From Phreatobacter sp. (GTDB taxonomy: Bacteria; Pseudomonadota; Alphaproteobacteria; Rhizobiales; Phreatobacteraceae), in contig NZ_JAPZTZ010000017.1 in NCBI RefSeq assembly GCF_027532945.1, forward strand, positions 62,001-126,000: a stretch of 64,000 nucleotides of DNA, read 5' to 3'. The notes beneath the pieces are model-generated. The model made no database searches and had not been told where the DNA came from. It saw only the letters and a program-made list of their open reading frames with translations. This document shows positions 47,122 through 54,691 of this stretch, piece after piece (position 1 is the first letter of the stretch; each line of letters opens with the position of its first letter). The translations under genes were made by a program, and so were the position numbers.

Positions 47122-48093
47122 TTACTCCGCCGCGTCGAATTCGCCCGGCGCGAAGCGGTAGCTCGACGAGCAATACTCGCAGGTGACGGTGATGGCGCCG
47201 TCCTCGACCATGTCGCGGCGCTCGTCCTTCGAGAAGCTGCGGATGATGCCGTCGATGCGGTCGCGCGAGCAGGTGCAATGCTCGCGCACGTCCTGCGCGT
47301 CAAAGACCCTGACGCCGCGCTCGTGGAAGAGGCGGAACAGCAGCCGCTCCGGCGACAGGTTGCGGTCGACAAGTTCGTCGTCGCCGATCGTGTCGGTGAG
47401 CGCACGGGCCTCGGCCCAGGCCTCGTCCGGTTCGGGGATGGCGGTGCCGTCCGGCGCATCGCCCGGATCGAGGTCGCGATGGCCGGTGGAGGCTTTCGGC
47501 AGGTGCTGGACAAGCACCCCGCCGGCGCGCCAGGCGCGGGTCAGGCCGTTGTCGCCGGCGACGAATTCCTCCGCCGCCGCCAGGCGGACGCGGGTGTCGA
47601 TCTGCTCGGACTGGCGGAAATACTGATCGGCCGCCTTCTCCAGCCCCTGGCCGTCAAGGGAGACGATGCCCTGGTAGCGCTGCATGTCGCCGCCCTGGTC
47701 GATGGTCATGACCAGCTGGCCGTCGCCGAGGAGCGACGCGGGCTCGGCCTGGCCGGCAGCGATGGCGGCATCCACCGCCTCGGCGTCGAAACGGGCCAGG
47801 GCCCTGACGCGATCAGGCGTTGCAACGTCCACCACGACCATTCGAACGGGGCCGTTGGTCTGGGTCTGCAGGATCAGCCGGCCGTCGAACTTAAGGCCCG
47901 AGCCGAGCAGCAGGGTGAGCGCGGTGGCCTCCGCCAGAACGCGGGCCACCGGGGCGGGATAGCCATGGCGGTCGATCATGGTCGAGACGGAACGGCCGAG
48001 GCGGATGACGCGGCCGCGCAAATCGATTTCTTCGACCTGGAAGGGCACGACGATGTCGTCAGCGCCATGGGTGATGTCGGGGATCGTGGACAT
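47122..48093 (-). CDS. hslO: Hsp33 family redox-regulated chaperone
   Basis: Hsp33 is a cytosolic holdase activated by oxidative stress through zinc loss and disulfide formation. The 323-residue protein has the N-terminal substrate domain (LAEATALTLLLGSGLKFDGRLILQTQT). The C-terminal zinc domain carries the four cysteines in EHCTCSRDRIDG and CEYCSSSYRF, spaced as C-x-C and C-x2-C. All redox residues are intact. The convergent PaaI gene ends three bases beyond its stop. Confidence 0.93.
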   Translation of the reverse strand: MSTIPDITHGADDIVVPFQVEEIDLRGRVIRLGRSVSTMIDRHGYPAPVARVLAEATALTLLLGSGLKFDGRLILQTQTNGPVRMVVVDVATPDRVRALARFDAEAVDAAIAAGQAEPASLLGDGQLVMTIDQGGDMQRYQGIVSLDGQGLEKAADQYFRQSEQIDTRVRLAAAEEFVAGDNGLTRAWRAGGVLVQHLPKASTGHRDLDPGDAPDGTAIPEPDEAWAEARALTDTIGDDELVDRNLSPERLLFRLFHERGVRVFDAQDVREHCTCSRDRIDGIIRSFSKDERRDMVEDGAITVTCEYCSSSYRFAPGEFDAAE

Positions 48094-48408
48094 GCCGGCT
48101 ATATGAGCCTTCCGGGCCGGGAATGCGAGAGGCAGATACGGCGCGGAGCGGTGCCTCCGGCGATCACGGCGCCGTGATCACTCTCCGCAGAACTACGCAG
48201 GATTTTTCAAGGTGCTGGTGTATTGAACAGGAGCGATCGTTGCGTCGCGGTCACACCTGCATGGCAAATCATGGCACGACGGGGTGTCCGTCTGCCATGC
48301 CATTGCGCAGCGGTAGGTCGTTACGCTCTATCGATTCGTCCGTTTCGCGACGGGCGGGTGCCACATGCCGTGCCGCCCTACCGACGCGCACAACTCCGGG
48401 GTTCCCTC
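48094..48408. other. Gene-free region between hslO and the L,D-transpeptidase, with two symmetric elements
   Basis: I see no gene here. A perfect 18-base palindrome GATCACGGCGCCGTGATC occupies 48162-48179. Further on, GCATGGCA (48259-48266) and TGCCATGC (48293-48300) can form a stem, with an inner ACGG/CCGT stem. The region holds the start sides of both hslO (minus) and the L,D-transpeptidase (plus), so it must contain both promoters. None is clearly recognisable. Confidence 0.5.
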
Positions 48409-49032
48409 ATGCGGCGCTTGTTGCCCGTCCTTGCTGCCCTTGCGGCGCTCGCCTTCTCCGGCGCTGCGTCCCAGGCGCAGACCGTCAATTTCGGCTACGG
48501 CGATCAGGTCATCTTCGATCCGGCCACCGGCGGCCCGATGCAGATGCGCCCGCGCACCGATGGCGGGCCGCGCCCGTCCGCCGGCGTCTCGGCCATTCCG
48601 CGCGAGACCGTTCAGTTCTCGGGCCGCTACGCCCCGGGCACCATCGTCATCAACACCCAGGAGCGCCGCCTGTACCTGGTGCAGGCCGGTGGCACCGCGA
48701 TCCGCTACGGCGTTGGCGTCGGCCGCCCGGGCTTCTCGTGGGGCGGCAACCAGACCATCACCCGCAAGGCTGAGTGGCCGGATTGGCGTCCGCCGGCCCA
48801 GATGCTGCGCCGTCGTCCCGATCTGCCGCGCTTCATGGCCGGTGGCCCGGACAATCCGCTCGGCGCCCGCGCCCTGTATCTCGGCTCCTCGCTCTACCGC
48901 ATCCACGGCTCCAACGAGCCGGATACGATCGGCACCGCGGTGTCTTCGGGCTGCTTCCGCCTCACCAATGACGACGTGATCGATCTCTACAACCGCGTCC
49001 GCGTCGGTACCCGGGTGGTCGTCCTGCGCTGA
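48409..49032 (+). CDS. L,D-transpeptidase (YkuD family)
   Basis: The exported enzyme has 207 residues. A signal peptide (RRLLPVLAALAALAFSGAASQA) is followed by a YkuD catalytic domain starting TIVINTQERRLYLVQAGG. The catalytic pair is His166 in YRIHGSNEPDTIG and Cys182 in SSGCFRLTNDDVIDLY. It forms 3-3 peptidoglycan cross-links or attaches proteins to the wall. ATG 48409 is chosen because it begins a good signal peptide. The gene is monocistronic, with a clear terminator 27 bases after the stop. Confidence 0.92.
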   Translation: MRRLLPVLAALAALAFSGAASQAQTVNFGYGDQVIFDPATGGPMQMRPRTDGGPRPSAGVSAIPRETVQFSGRYAPGTIVINTQERRLYLVQAGGTAIRYGVGVGRPGFSWGGNQTITRKAEWPDWRPPAQMLRRRPDLPRFMAGGPDNPLGARALYLGSSLYRIHGSNEPDTIGTAVSSGCFRLTNDDVIDLYNRVRVGTRVVVLR

Positions 49033-49059
49033 TCGCGCCTGCGATCCTGTTCCTTTGCG

Positions 49060-49085
49060 AAGGCCGGCGGTGACGCCGGCCTTTT
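49060..49085 (+). terminator. Rho-independent terminator of the L,D-transpeptidase gene
   Basis: A perfect 10-base-pair stem AAGGCCGGCG/CGCCGGCCTT with loop GTGA runs into TTTT. It lies between the stop at 49032 and the uvrD start. Confidence 0.85.
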
Positions 49086-49163
49086 GCTTTGGGGTGCGCG
49101 GGTTGGCTTTGGACGCTCCAAGCCCCATTTTGGGCGAGAACCGAATCGGAACATCCCGCGCCC

Positions 49164-51599
49164 ATGACCGACCCCGCCGCCTCCCGCCAGCCAAGCCTTG
49201 CCGAAAGGGCCATGGCTGCGCGTGGACAGCAGGCGGCGGCTTCCTATCTCTCTGGCCTCAACCCTGAGCAGCGCGCTGCGGTGGAGACAGTGGACGGGCC
49301 GGTTCTGGTCCTCGCCGGCGCCGGCACCGGCAAGACGCGGGTGCTGACCACCCGCATCGCGCATATCCTCTCGCAGCGCCGCGCCTATCCCTCCGAGATC
49401 CTCGCCGTCACCTTCACCAACAAGGCGGCGCGCGAGATGAAGGAGCGCATCGCCCATCTGGTCGGCGAGGCGGTGGAGGGCATGCCCTGGCTCGGCACGT
49501 TCCACGCCACGGGCGTGAAGATCCTGCGACGCCATGCCGAGCTGGTGGGACTGAAGCCCGGCTTCACCATCCTCGACACGGATGACCAGATCCGCCTGCT
49601 CAAGCAGCTCATCCAGGCCGAGAACATCGACGAGAAGCGCTGGCCGGCCCGGATGCTCGCCTCCGCCATCGACGGCTGGAAGAACCGCGCGCTCACCCCG
49701 GACAAGGTGCCGGCCGGTGAGGGCGCGTCCTATGCCAACGGTCTCGGCCTCAAGCTCTATGCCGATTACCAGGCGCGGCTGAAGGTGCTCAACGCCGTCG
49801 ATTTCGGCGACCTGCTCCTGGAAGCGATCCGCCTGTTCCGCGAGAACCCGGAGGTGCTGGCCGAGTACCAGCGCAAGTTCCGCTTCATCCTCGTCGACGA
49901 GTACCAGGACACCAACGTCGCCCAGTATCTCTGGCTGCGCCTCCTCGCCCAGCGCCAGGAAGGCCGGCCGCAGAACATCTGCTGCGTCGGCGACGACGAC
50001 CAGTCGATCTATGGCTGGCGCGGCGCGGAGGTCGACAACATCCTGCGCTTCGATAAGGACTTTCCCGGCGCGACCGTCATCCGGCTCGAGCGCAACTATC
50101 GCTCCACCGGGCATATCCTTGCCGCCGCCTCGCACCTCATCGCCCACAATGAGGGCCGGCTCGGCAAGACGCTGTTCACCGACGGCGAGGACGGAGAGAA
50201 GCCGACGCTCACCTCGGTCTGGGACTCCGAGGAGGAGGCGCGCTCTATCGGCGAGGAGCTCGAGCAGTTGCAGCGCTCCGGCCACCTGCTGAACGAGACG
50301 GCGATCCTCGTCCGCGCGTCGTTCCAGATGCGCGAGTTCGAGGACCGCTTCATCACCATCGGCATGCCCTACCGGGTGATCGGCGGTCCGCGCTTCTACG
50401 AGCGGCTCGAGATCCGCGATGCGCTCGCCTATCTGCGCTGCGTCGCGCAGGCCTCCGACGACCTCGCCTTCGAGCGCATCGTCAACACGCCGAAGCGCGG
50501 CCTCGGCGATGCAACGCTGCAGCAGCTCCACGACTTCGCGCGCGCGAAGGGCGTGCCGCTGATGCAGGCCGCGCGGGTGCTGGTGGAGACCGAGGAGCTT
50601 AAACCCAAGGTGCGGAGGTCGCTCAAGGACCTCACCGAGCAGTTCGACCGGTGGGCCGGCCAGATCGAGGCCATGCCGCATTCCGAGCTTGCCCAACTCG
50701 TGCTCGACGAGAGCGGCTACACGGAGATGTGGCAGAAGGACAAGACGGCCGAGGGCGCCGGACGGCTGGAGAACCTCAAGGAACTGGTCCGTTCCATGGA
50801 GGAGTTCGAGAACCTCTCAGGGTTCCTTGAGCACATCGCTCTTGTCACCGAGGCGCGCGGCGATGCGGAGACCGAGGACGCGGTCTCGATCATGACCCTC
50901 CACTCGGCCAAGGGCCTTGAATTCGAGACGGTCTTCCTGCCGGGCTGGGAGGAGGGGCTCTTCCCTCACCAACGCTCCCTCGACGAGAACGGCCGCGCCG
51001 GTCTGGAGGAGGAGCGGCGTCTCGCCTATGTCGGCATCACGCGCGCGCGGCGACGGGCGAAGATCTATTTTGCCGGCAACAGGCGCATCCACGGCCTGTG
51101 GCAATCCACCGTGCCGAGCCGCTTCGTCAATGACCTGCCCTCGGCCCATGTGCAGATCAGCGAGGGGCTCGGCACCTCGGGCTATGGCGGCATGGGCCGG
51201 GGCGGCTTCGGCCAGAGCCGCTTCGACAAGGTCGAGAGCTTCTCGTCGAGCTATTCGACGCCCGGCTGGCAGCGCGCCCAGGCGCAGCGCTCGCTGCACG
51301 AGGCGCAGGCGCGGTTCACCGGCCGCACCGGCAGCCAGGCCTTCGGGTCGAGCTATGCCGAGGGCCGCGGCGGCTTCCAGGGCCGTCTCACCGACCGGTC
51401 CGGCGGGGGCAAGACCATCGACGGCGAACTCGTCGCCAAGTCCACGGGCGAGTCCTCCCGCTACCGACCGGGCGACCGGGTGTTTCACCTCAAGTTCGGC
51501 TATGGCGAGGTGACAGCGGCCGAGGGCAACAAGCTCACCGTGCAGTTCGACAAGGCCGGCGAGAAGAAGGTGGTCGACAGCTTCGTGCAGGCGGCGTGA
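49164..51599 (+). CDS. uvrD: ATP-dependent DNA helicase UvrD/PcrA
   Basis: This superfamily 1 3'-5' helicase has 811 residues and acts in excision and mismatch repair. It begins SLAERAMAARGQQAAASYLSGLN, followed by the Q motif LNPEQRAAVE, Walker A AGAGTGKTRVLTTR, AVTFTNKAAREMKER, Walker B ILVDEYQDTN and later LHSAKGLEFETVFLPGWEEG and YVGITRARRRAK. The C-terminal 50 residues (YRPGDRVFHLKFGYGEVTAAEGNKL) are the Tudor-like UvrD/PcrA tail that contacts RNA polymerase. ATG 49164 is the first ATG near the conserved start. Confidence 0.95.
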   Translation: MTDPAASRQPSLAERAMAARGQQAAASYLSGLNPEQRAAVETVDGPVLVLAGAGTGKTRVLTTRIAHILSQRRAYPSEILAVTFTNKAAREMKERIAHLVGEAVEGMPWLGTFHATGVKILRRHAELVGLKPGFTILDTDDQIRLLKQLIQAENIDEKRWPARMLASAIDGWKNRALTPDKVPAGEGASYANGLGLKLYADYQARLKVLNAVDFGDLLLEAIRLFRENPEVLAEYQRKFRFILVDEYQDTNVAQYLWLRLLAQRQEGRPQNICCVGDDDQSIYGWRGAEVDNILRFDKDFPGATVIRLERNYRSTGHILAAASHLIAHNEGRLGKTLFTDGEDGEKPTLTSVWDSEEEARSIGEELEQLQRSGHLLNETAILVRASFQMREFEDRFITIGMPYRVIGGPRFYERLEIRDALAYLRCVAQASDDLAFERIVNTPKRGLGDATLQQLHDFARAKGVPLMQAARVLVETEELKPKVRRSLKDLTEQFDRWAGQIEAMPHSELAQLVLDESGYTEMWQKDKTAEGAGRLENLKELVRSMEEFENLSGFLEHIALVTEARGDAETEDAVSIMTLHSAKGLEFETVFLPGWEEGLFPHQRSLDENGRAGLEEERRLAYVGITRARRRAKIYFAGNRRIHGLWQSTVPSRFVNDLPSAHVQISEGLGTSGYGGMGRGGFGQSRFDKVESFSSSYSTPGWQRAQAQRSLHEAQARFTGRTGSQAFGSSYAEGRGGFQGRLTDRSGGGKTIDGELVAKSTGESSRYRPGDRVFHLKFGYGEVTAAEGNKLTVQFDKAGEKKVVDSFVQAA

Positions 51600-51680
51600 A
51601 TTCGATGATCGTTGCCCCTGGTTCATAGCCACCGGTCGAAGGTTGTGGCGTCTTAGGCGGAAATCGGTGGGGCCCTCTCC

Positions 51681-51875
51681 ATGATCCGCGATAGTCGTGA
51701 CATTATCCGACGTCTTGAAAGCGAAGGGTTCGTGCTGCGCGCCGTGAAGGGCTCGCACCACAAATTCCTCCACGCCGCCACACGACGGATGGTCATTGTC
51801 CCTCACCCCAAGCGAGACTTGCCGCGCGGAACGGTGTATTCCATCTATCGACAGGCGGGCTGGTCCCGCGATTGA
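51681..51875 (+). CDS. hicA: HicA toxin (mRNA interferase)
   Basis: The 64-residue HicA protein is a double-stranded RNA-binding-like fold that cleaves mRNA. The active-site His lies in KGSHHKFL (H26/H27). The opening DIIRRLESEGFVLRAVKGSHH and RDLPRGTVYSIYRQAGW are characteristic. hicB follows 22 bases downstream in the same direction, the usual toxin-first order. The pair is inserted between uvrD and a convergent gene. Confidence 0.93.
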   Translation: MIRDSRDIIRRLESEGFVLRAVKGSHHKFLHAATRRMVIVPHPKRDLPRGTVYSIYRQAGWSRD

Positions 51876-51897
51876 TAGTTCGAGCCTTCGTCGCGCC

Positions 51898-52194
51898 ATG
51901 CCGAGCTACATCGCCATCGTCCACAAGGATTCCGACAGCTGCTACGGCGTCCAGTTTCCGGACGTACCCGGCGTTTTTTCTGCAGCTGACGAAATCGAAG
52001 ACCTGGTCGCGAATGCGGTCGAGGCGCTTGAGCTGGGCGCTGAAGACTGGGAGGAGACCCATGGATCTCCCTTCCCTCTGCCCCGGACGATCGACGAGCT
52101 TCGCGACGATCCTCAGTTCCGGGAGGCGGCGGTGGACGCCATGCTCCTGATCGTCCCATTTGATCCGGCCACCCGCCGCGTCGCGGCGGAGTGA
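51898..52194 (+). CDS. hicB: HicB antitoxin
   Basis: The 98-residue antitoxin begins MPSYIAIVHKDSDSCYGVQFPDVPGVFSAADEIEDL, the HicB partial RNase H-like fold with the PDVPG turn. The C-terminal part (VDAMLLIVPFDPATRR) is short and probably carries the DNA-binding or dimer region. It neutralises HicA and may repress the pair's promoter. The frame is open upstream inside hicA; ATG 51898 is chosen as the first residue of conserved sequence. Confidence 0.92.
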   Translation: MPSYIAIVHKDSDSCYGVQFPDVPGVFSAADEIEDLVANAVEALELGAEDWEETHGSPFPLPRTIDELRDDPQFREAAVDAMLLIVPFDPATRRVAAE

Positions 52195-52200
52195 TGCTCC

Positions 52201-53277
52201 TTAGCCCGCCCGTTGCTGGATGACGCCGTACCAGCCGAGCCCCGCATAGGTCTCGTAGCCCGGGGTCAGGTGGAAGGCGGTGGTTGTTCCCCCCGCATCC
52301 GTAGTGAACCCGGCGCTTCGGCCGCCGGTTTCGAAGGCCACGGTCTCCGAGAGGACGCCCTTGCCGTCGGAACTGGCGATCACGCGCTTGCGGGCATCGA
52401 CCAGCAGGACGCGGCTGCGGCTCGCCTCCTCCTCGCTCAGCCGCACGCCCTGGACTATGGCGCGGGCCTGGGGCTCCCAGTCGAAATGGATGGCGAGGAC
52501 GCCGAGCGGCATGCCGTGCATGGCGCCGCCGGCGCGAACCGCAGTGGCGTAAGTCGCGACCTCGGCATCGCGCAGCAGGGCTGAGCGGGTGACATCCGCC
52601 ACGGTGTAGTCGTCACCGGTCGACAGGCCCATGGCGCGGGTGAACCAGGCCTCGTGCCGCGCCGACTGGCCCGCAACGGGGAAGCGGTCCGGACGCCCGG
52701 AGGCGATGATGCGGCCCTCGCGGTCGCAGAGCCAGATGTCGAGATAGACGGTGTAGGCGCCGAGGATGACGCCGAGCCGGCTGGAGGCATGGCTGGCGCG
52801 CTCGGGCGTCGGCTCGGTCAAGGCCTCGACGACGGCGGAATCGGTTGCCCACCAGCGCACGTCGCAGGTGCGCTCATAGAGGTTCCGGTCCATCAACTCG
52901 ATGGCGTTGAGCGCAAGATCGACAAGGCGCTGGCCCGCCGCCTGGCTGCTCATCGCCAGTGTCATGGTCTCCAACTCCTGCATCTGCCGGGCGAGTTCGG
53001 CGGAGAATTGCTGCGCGATGGCCCCGACCCGGCCGGAGATCTCCCGCACCTCGGCTGCGACAACGGCGAAGCCACGACCGTTCTCGCCGGCGCGAGCGGA
53101 TTCGATCAGCGCATTCAACGCCAGCATCCGCAGGCCATTGGTGATCTTGTGGATCTCGTCGATCTTTGCGGACGTGCTGCCGCGCACCTCGCGGGTGGCG
53201 GCGAGGATGGCGTCGAGGGAGGGGGCGGGCTCGTCCAGCGAGGAGGCCGAGACTGCAGATGAGGTGGAGATGGACAT
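52201..53277 (-). CDS. Soluble methyl-accepting-type signalling protein with C-terminal Cache-like domain
   Basis: The 358-residue protein has no transmembrane segment. An MCP signalling hairpin tip ([46 protein letters not shown]) lies at about residues 39-85. It is followed by a PDC/Cache-like region ([49 protein letters not shown]). The order, signalling domain first and sensor after, is reversed from standard chemoreceptors. Both lie in the cytoplasm. The start may be ATG 53277 or ATG 53334. No other chemotaxis gene is nearby. It is convergent with hicB (6-base gap). Confidence 0.82.
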   Translation of the reverse strand: MSISTSSAVSASSLDEPAPSLDAILAATREVRGSTSAKIDEIHKITNGLRMLALNALIESARAGENGRGFAVVAAEVREISGRVGAIAQQFSAELARQMQELETMTLAMSSQAAGQRLVDLALNAIELMDRNLYERTCDVRWWATDSAVVEALTEPTPERASHASSRLGVILGAYTVYLDIWLCDREGRIIASGRPDRFPVAGQSARHEAWFTRAMGLSTGDDYTVADVTRSALLRDAEVATYATAVRAGGAMHGMPLGVLAIHFDWEPQARAIVQGVRLSEEEASRSRVLLVDARKRVIASSDGKGVLSETVAFETGGRSAGFTTDAGGTTTAFHLTPGYETYAGLGWYGVIQQRAG

Positions 53278-53352
53278 GAGGGTTGGCTCGCGGACCTGAT
53301 GGGCATTTCCTTGGCGGGAAACTGCTATGTCCATCCTTACCGAAATCTAAAC

Positions 53353-53365
53353 TTCCCAAAGGGAA
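53353..53365. promoter_or_regulatory. Short palindrome TTCCC-AAA-GGGAA in an AT-rich promoter region
   Basis: The palindrome lies between the divergent chemoreceptor-like gene and prmA, 76 bases upstream of the former. It begins a stretch (about 53340-53420) markedly richer in A and T than the surrounding DNA. The region probably holds the promoters of both genes. The binding factor is unknown. Confidence 0.35.
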
Positions 53366-53525
53366 TGTTGAAATCAAACCATTGATATCGAACGGTATTT
53401 TCTCATTGCATACAATTTGAGCACTCGCGCCGAAAATTCCCCACCACCTCTGGATTGCAGCCTGCTCTGCCGGCTCATTCCAAGGGTTGGTGACAGGGGC
53501 GCAGACGATCGGCTATCACGCCTCC

Positions 53526-54428
53526 ATGCTCGAAGGCCTCCATCCCGTCGCCCCCACCCATCTCATGCGGCTCGAAACCTCCGAGCGCGCGGCGCGCAAG
53601 GTCGGCGACCTCATCGGCGAGATGTTCGATCCCGCCGAGACCGCGGTCGCCGCCTTTGAGGCTCCTGATGGCCAGATCTGGCTGGTGGAGGTCTTCTTCC
53701 GCGAGGCTCCCGACGAGGAGCACGTGCGGGCCCTGGTGCGCGGCGCCGCCGGCGATGCGGTGGCGGCCTGCGTCACCTTCCACGCCATCGAATCCCGCGA
53801 CTGGGTGCGCGCCTCGCTCGACGGGCTCAAGCCGGTCGAGGCCGGCCGCTTCACCGTCTTTGGCAGCCACGACCGCCACAGGGTCGCGCCCAATGCCATT
53901 CCCATCGAGATCGAGGCGGCGCTCGCCTTCGGGACCGGCCACCACGGCACGACGCTCGGCTGCCTGCGCGCCATCGACCGCCTGGCCAAGGCCCGCCGGT
54001 CCTTCCGGCCGCTCGATGTCGGCACGGGCACCGGCGTCCTCGCCATCGCTGCCGGCCTGCGCCACCGCGTGTCGGTCCTCGCCTCCGACATCGATGCGGT
54101 CTCGGTCGAGGCCTCGCGCGATAATGCCGTGCTCAACAAGGCGCGCGGCTATGTCCAGGTGATCCATGCGGCAGGGCTCAAGGATGGGCGCTTCCGCAAC
54201 GGTGGTCCTTACGACCTCGTGCTCGCCAATATCCTGCCGCGCCCGCTGGTCGGCATGGCGACGGATCTCGTCCGCCTTGTCGCGCCGGGCGGCTGGGTGG
54301 TGCTCTCCGGCATCATCCCGGCGCACGCCAATCTCGTCATCTCCGCCTATCGCGACCGCGGCCTGAAGCTGGTCATGCGAGAGACCATCGAGGGCTGGGT
54401 GACGCTCACCATGCGTCGCGGCGGCTGA
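53526..54428 (+). CDS. prmA: Ribosomal protein L11 methyltransferase
   Basis: PrmA methylates lysines and the N-terminus of ribosomal protein L11 with S-adenosylmethionine. The protein has an N-terminal substrate domain and a Rossmann methyltransferase core: LAFGTGHHGTTLGCLRAIDRL, FRPLDVGTGTGVLAIAAGLR (SAM motif I) and YDLVLANILPRPLVGMATDL (post-motif region). The start is uncertain: ATG 53526 gives 300 residues, near the family norm, while TTG 53487 or GTG 53490 upstream would add about a dozen. Confidence 0.9.
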   Translation: MLEGLHPVAPTHLMRLETSERAARKVGDLIGEMFDPAETAVAAFEAPDGQIWLVEVFFREAPDEEHVRALVRGAAGDAVAACVTFHAIESRDWVRASLDGLKPVEAGRFTVFGSHDRHRVAPNAIPIEIEAALAFGTGHHGTTLGCLRAIDRLAKARRSFRPLDVGTGTGVLAIAAGLRHRVSVLASDIDAVSVEASRDNAVLNKARGYVQVIHAAGLKDGRFRNGGPYDLVLANILPRPLVGMATDLVRLVAPGGWVVLSGIIPAHANLVISAYRDRGLKLVMRETIEGWVTLTMRRGG

Positions 54429-54439
54429 AGGCCAGCGCG

Positions 54440-54586
54440 TCAGGCCTTCTTCGGGTCCGGCCGTCGGCTCGCGGTCTCGCTCTCCGCCGTCCGGGCCTCG
54501 CCGGGACCGGGCTTTCCGGGCTTCTGAAGCTCGGCGATCCGCCGCGCCGCGCGCTCCACCGCAGCCTCGTCTTCGTCCCGCGCCAT
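54440..54586 (-). CDS. Small charged hypothetical protein
   Basis: I do not recognise this 48-residue product. It begins MARDEDEAAVERAARRIAEL and ends in a basic Pro/Lys-rich tail (RRPDPKKA). It has no hydrophobic segment, and the first 20 residues could form an amphipathic helix. ATG 54586 is preceded by GGGGAGGTGACC, a strong ribosome binding site, which is the main reason to believe it is expressed. An in-frame ATG at 54652 lacks one. It lies between prmA and the penicillin acylase gene, opposite to both. Confidence 0.5.
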   Translation of the reverse strand: MARDEDEAAVERAARRIAELQKPGKPGPGEARTAESETASRRPDPKKA

Positions 54587-54691
54587 GGTCACCTCCCCGT
54601 TATCCGTTGCCGTGATGCTGCGCCGAGCGGTCAGCTTGCCCCGCCCGGGCACGGGTGATCAACTCCGCCGCCGTCCATCGGGTCCTCGTCC

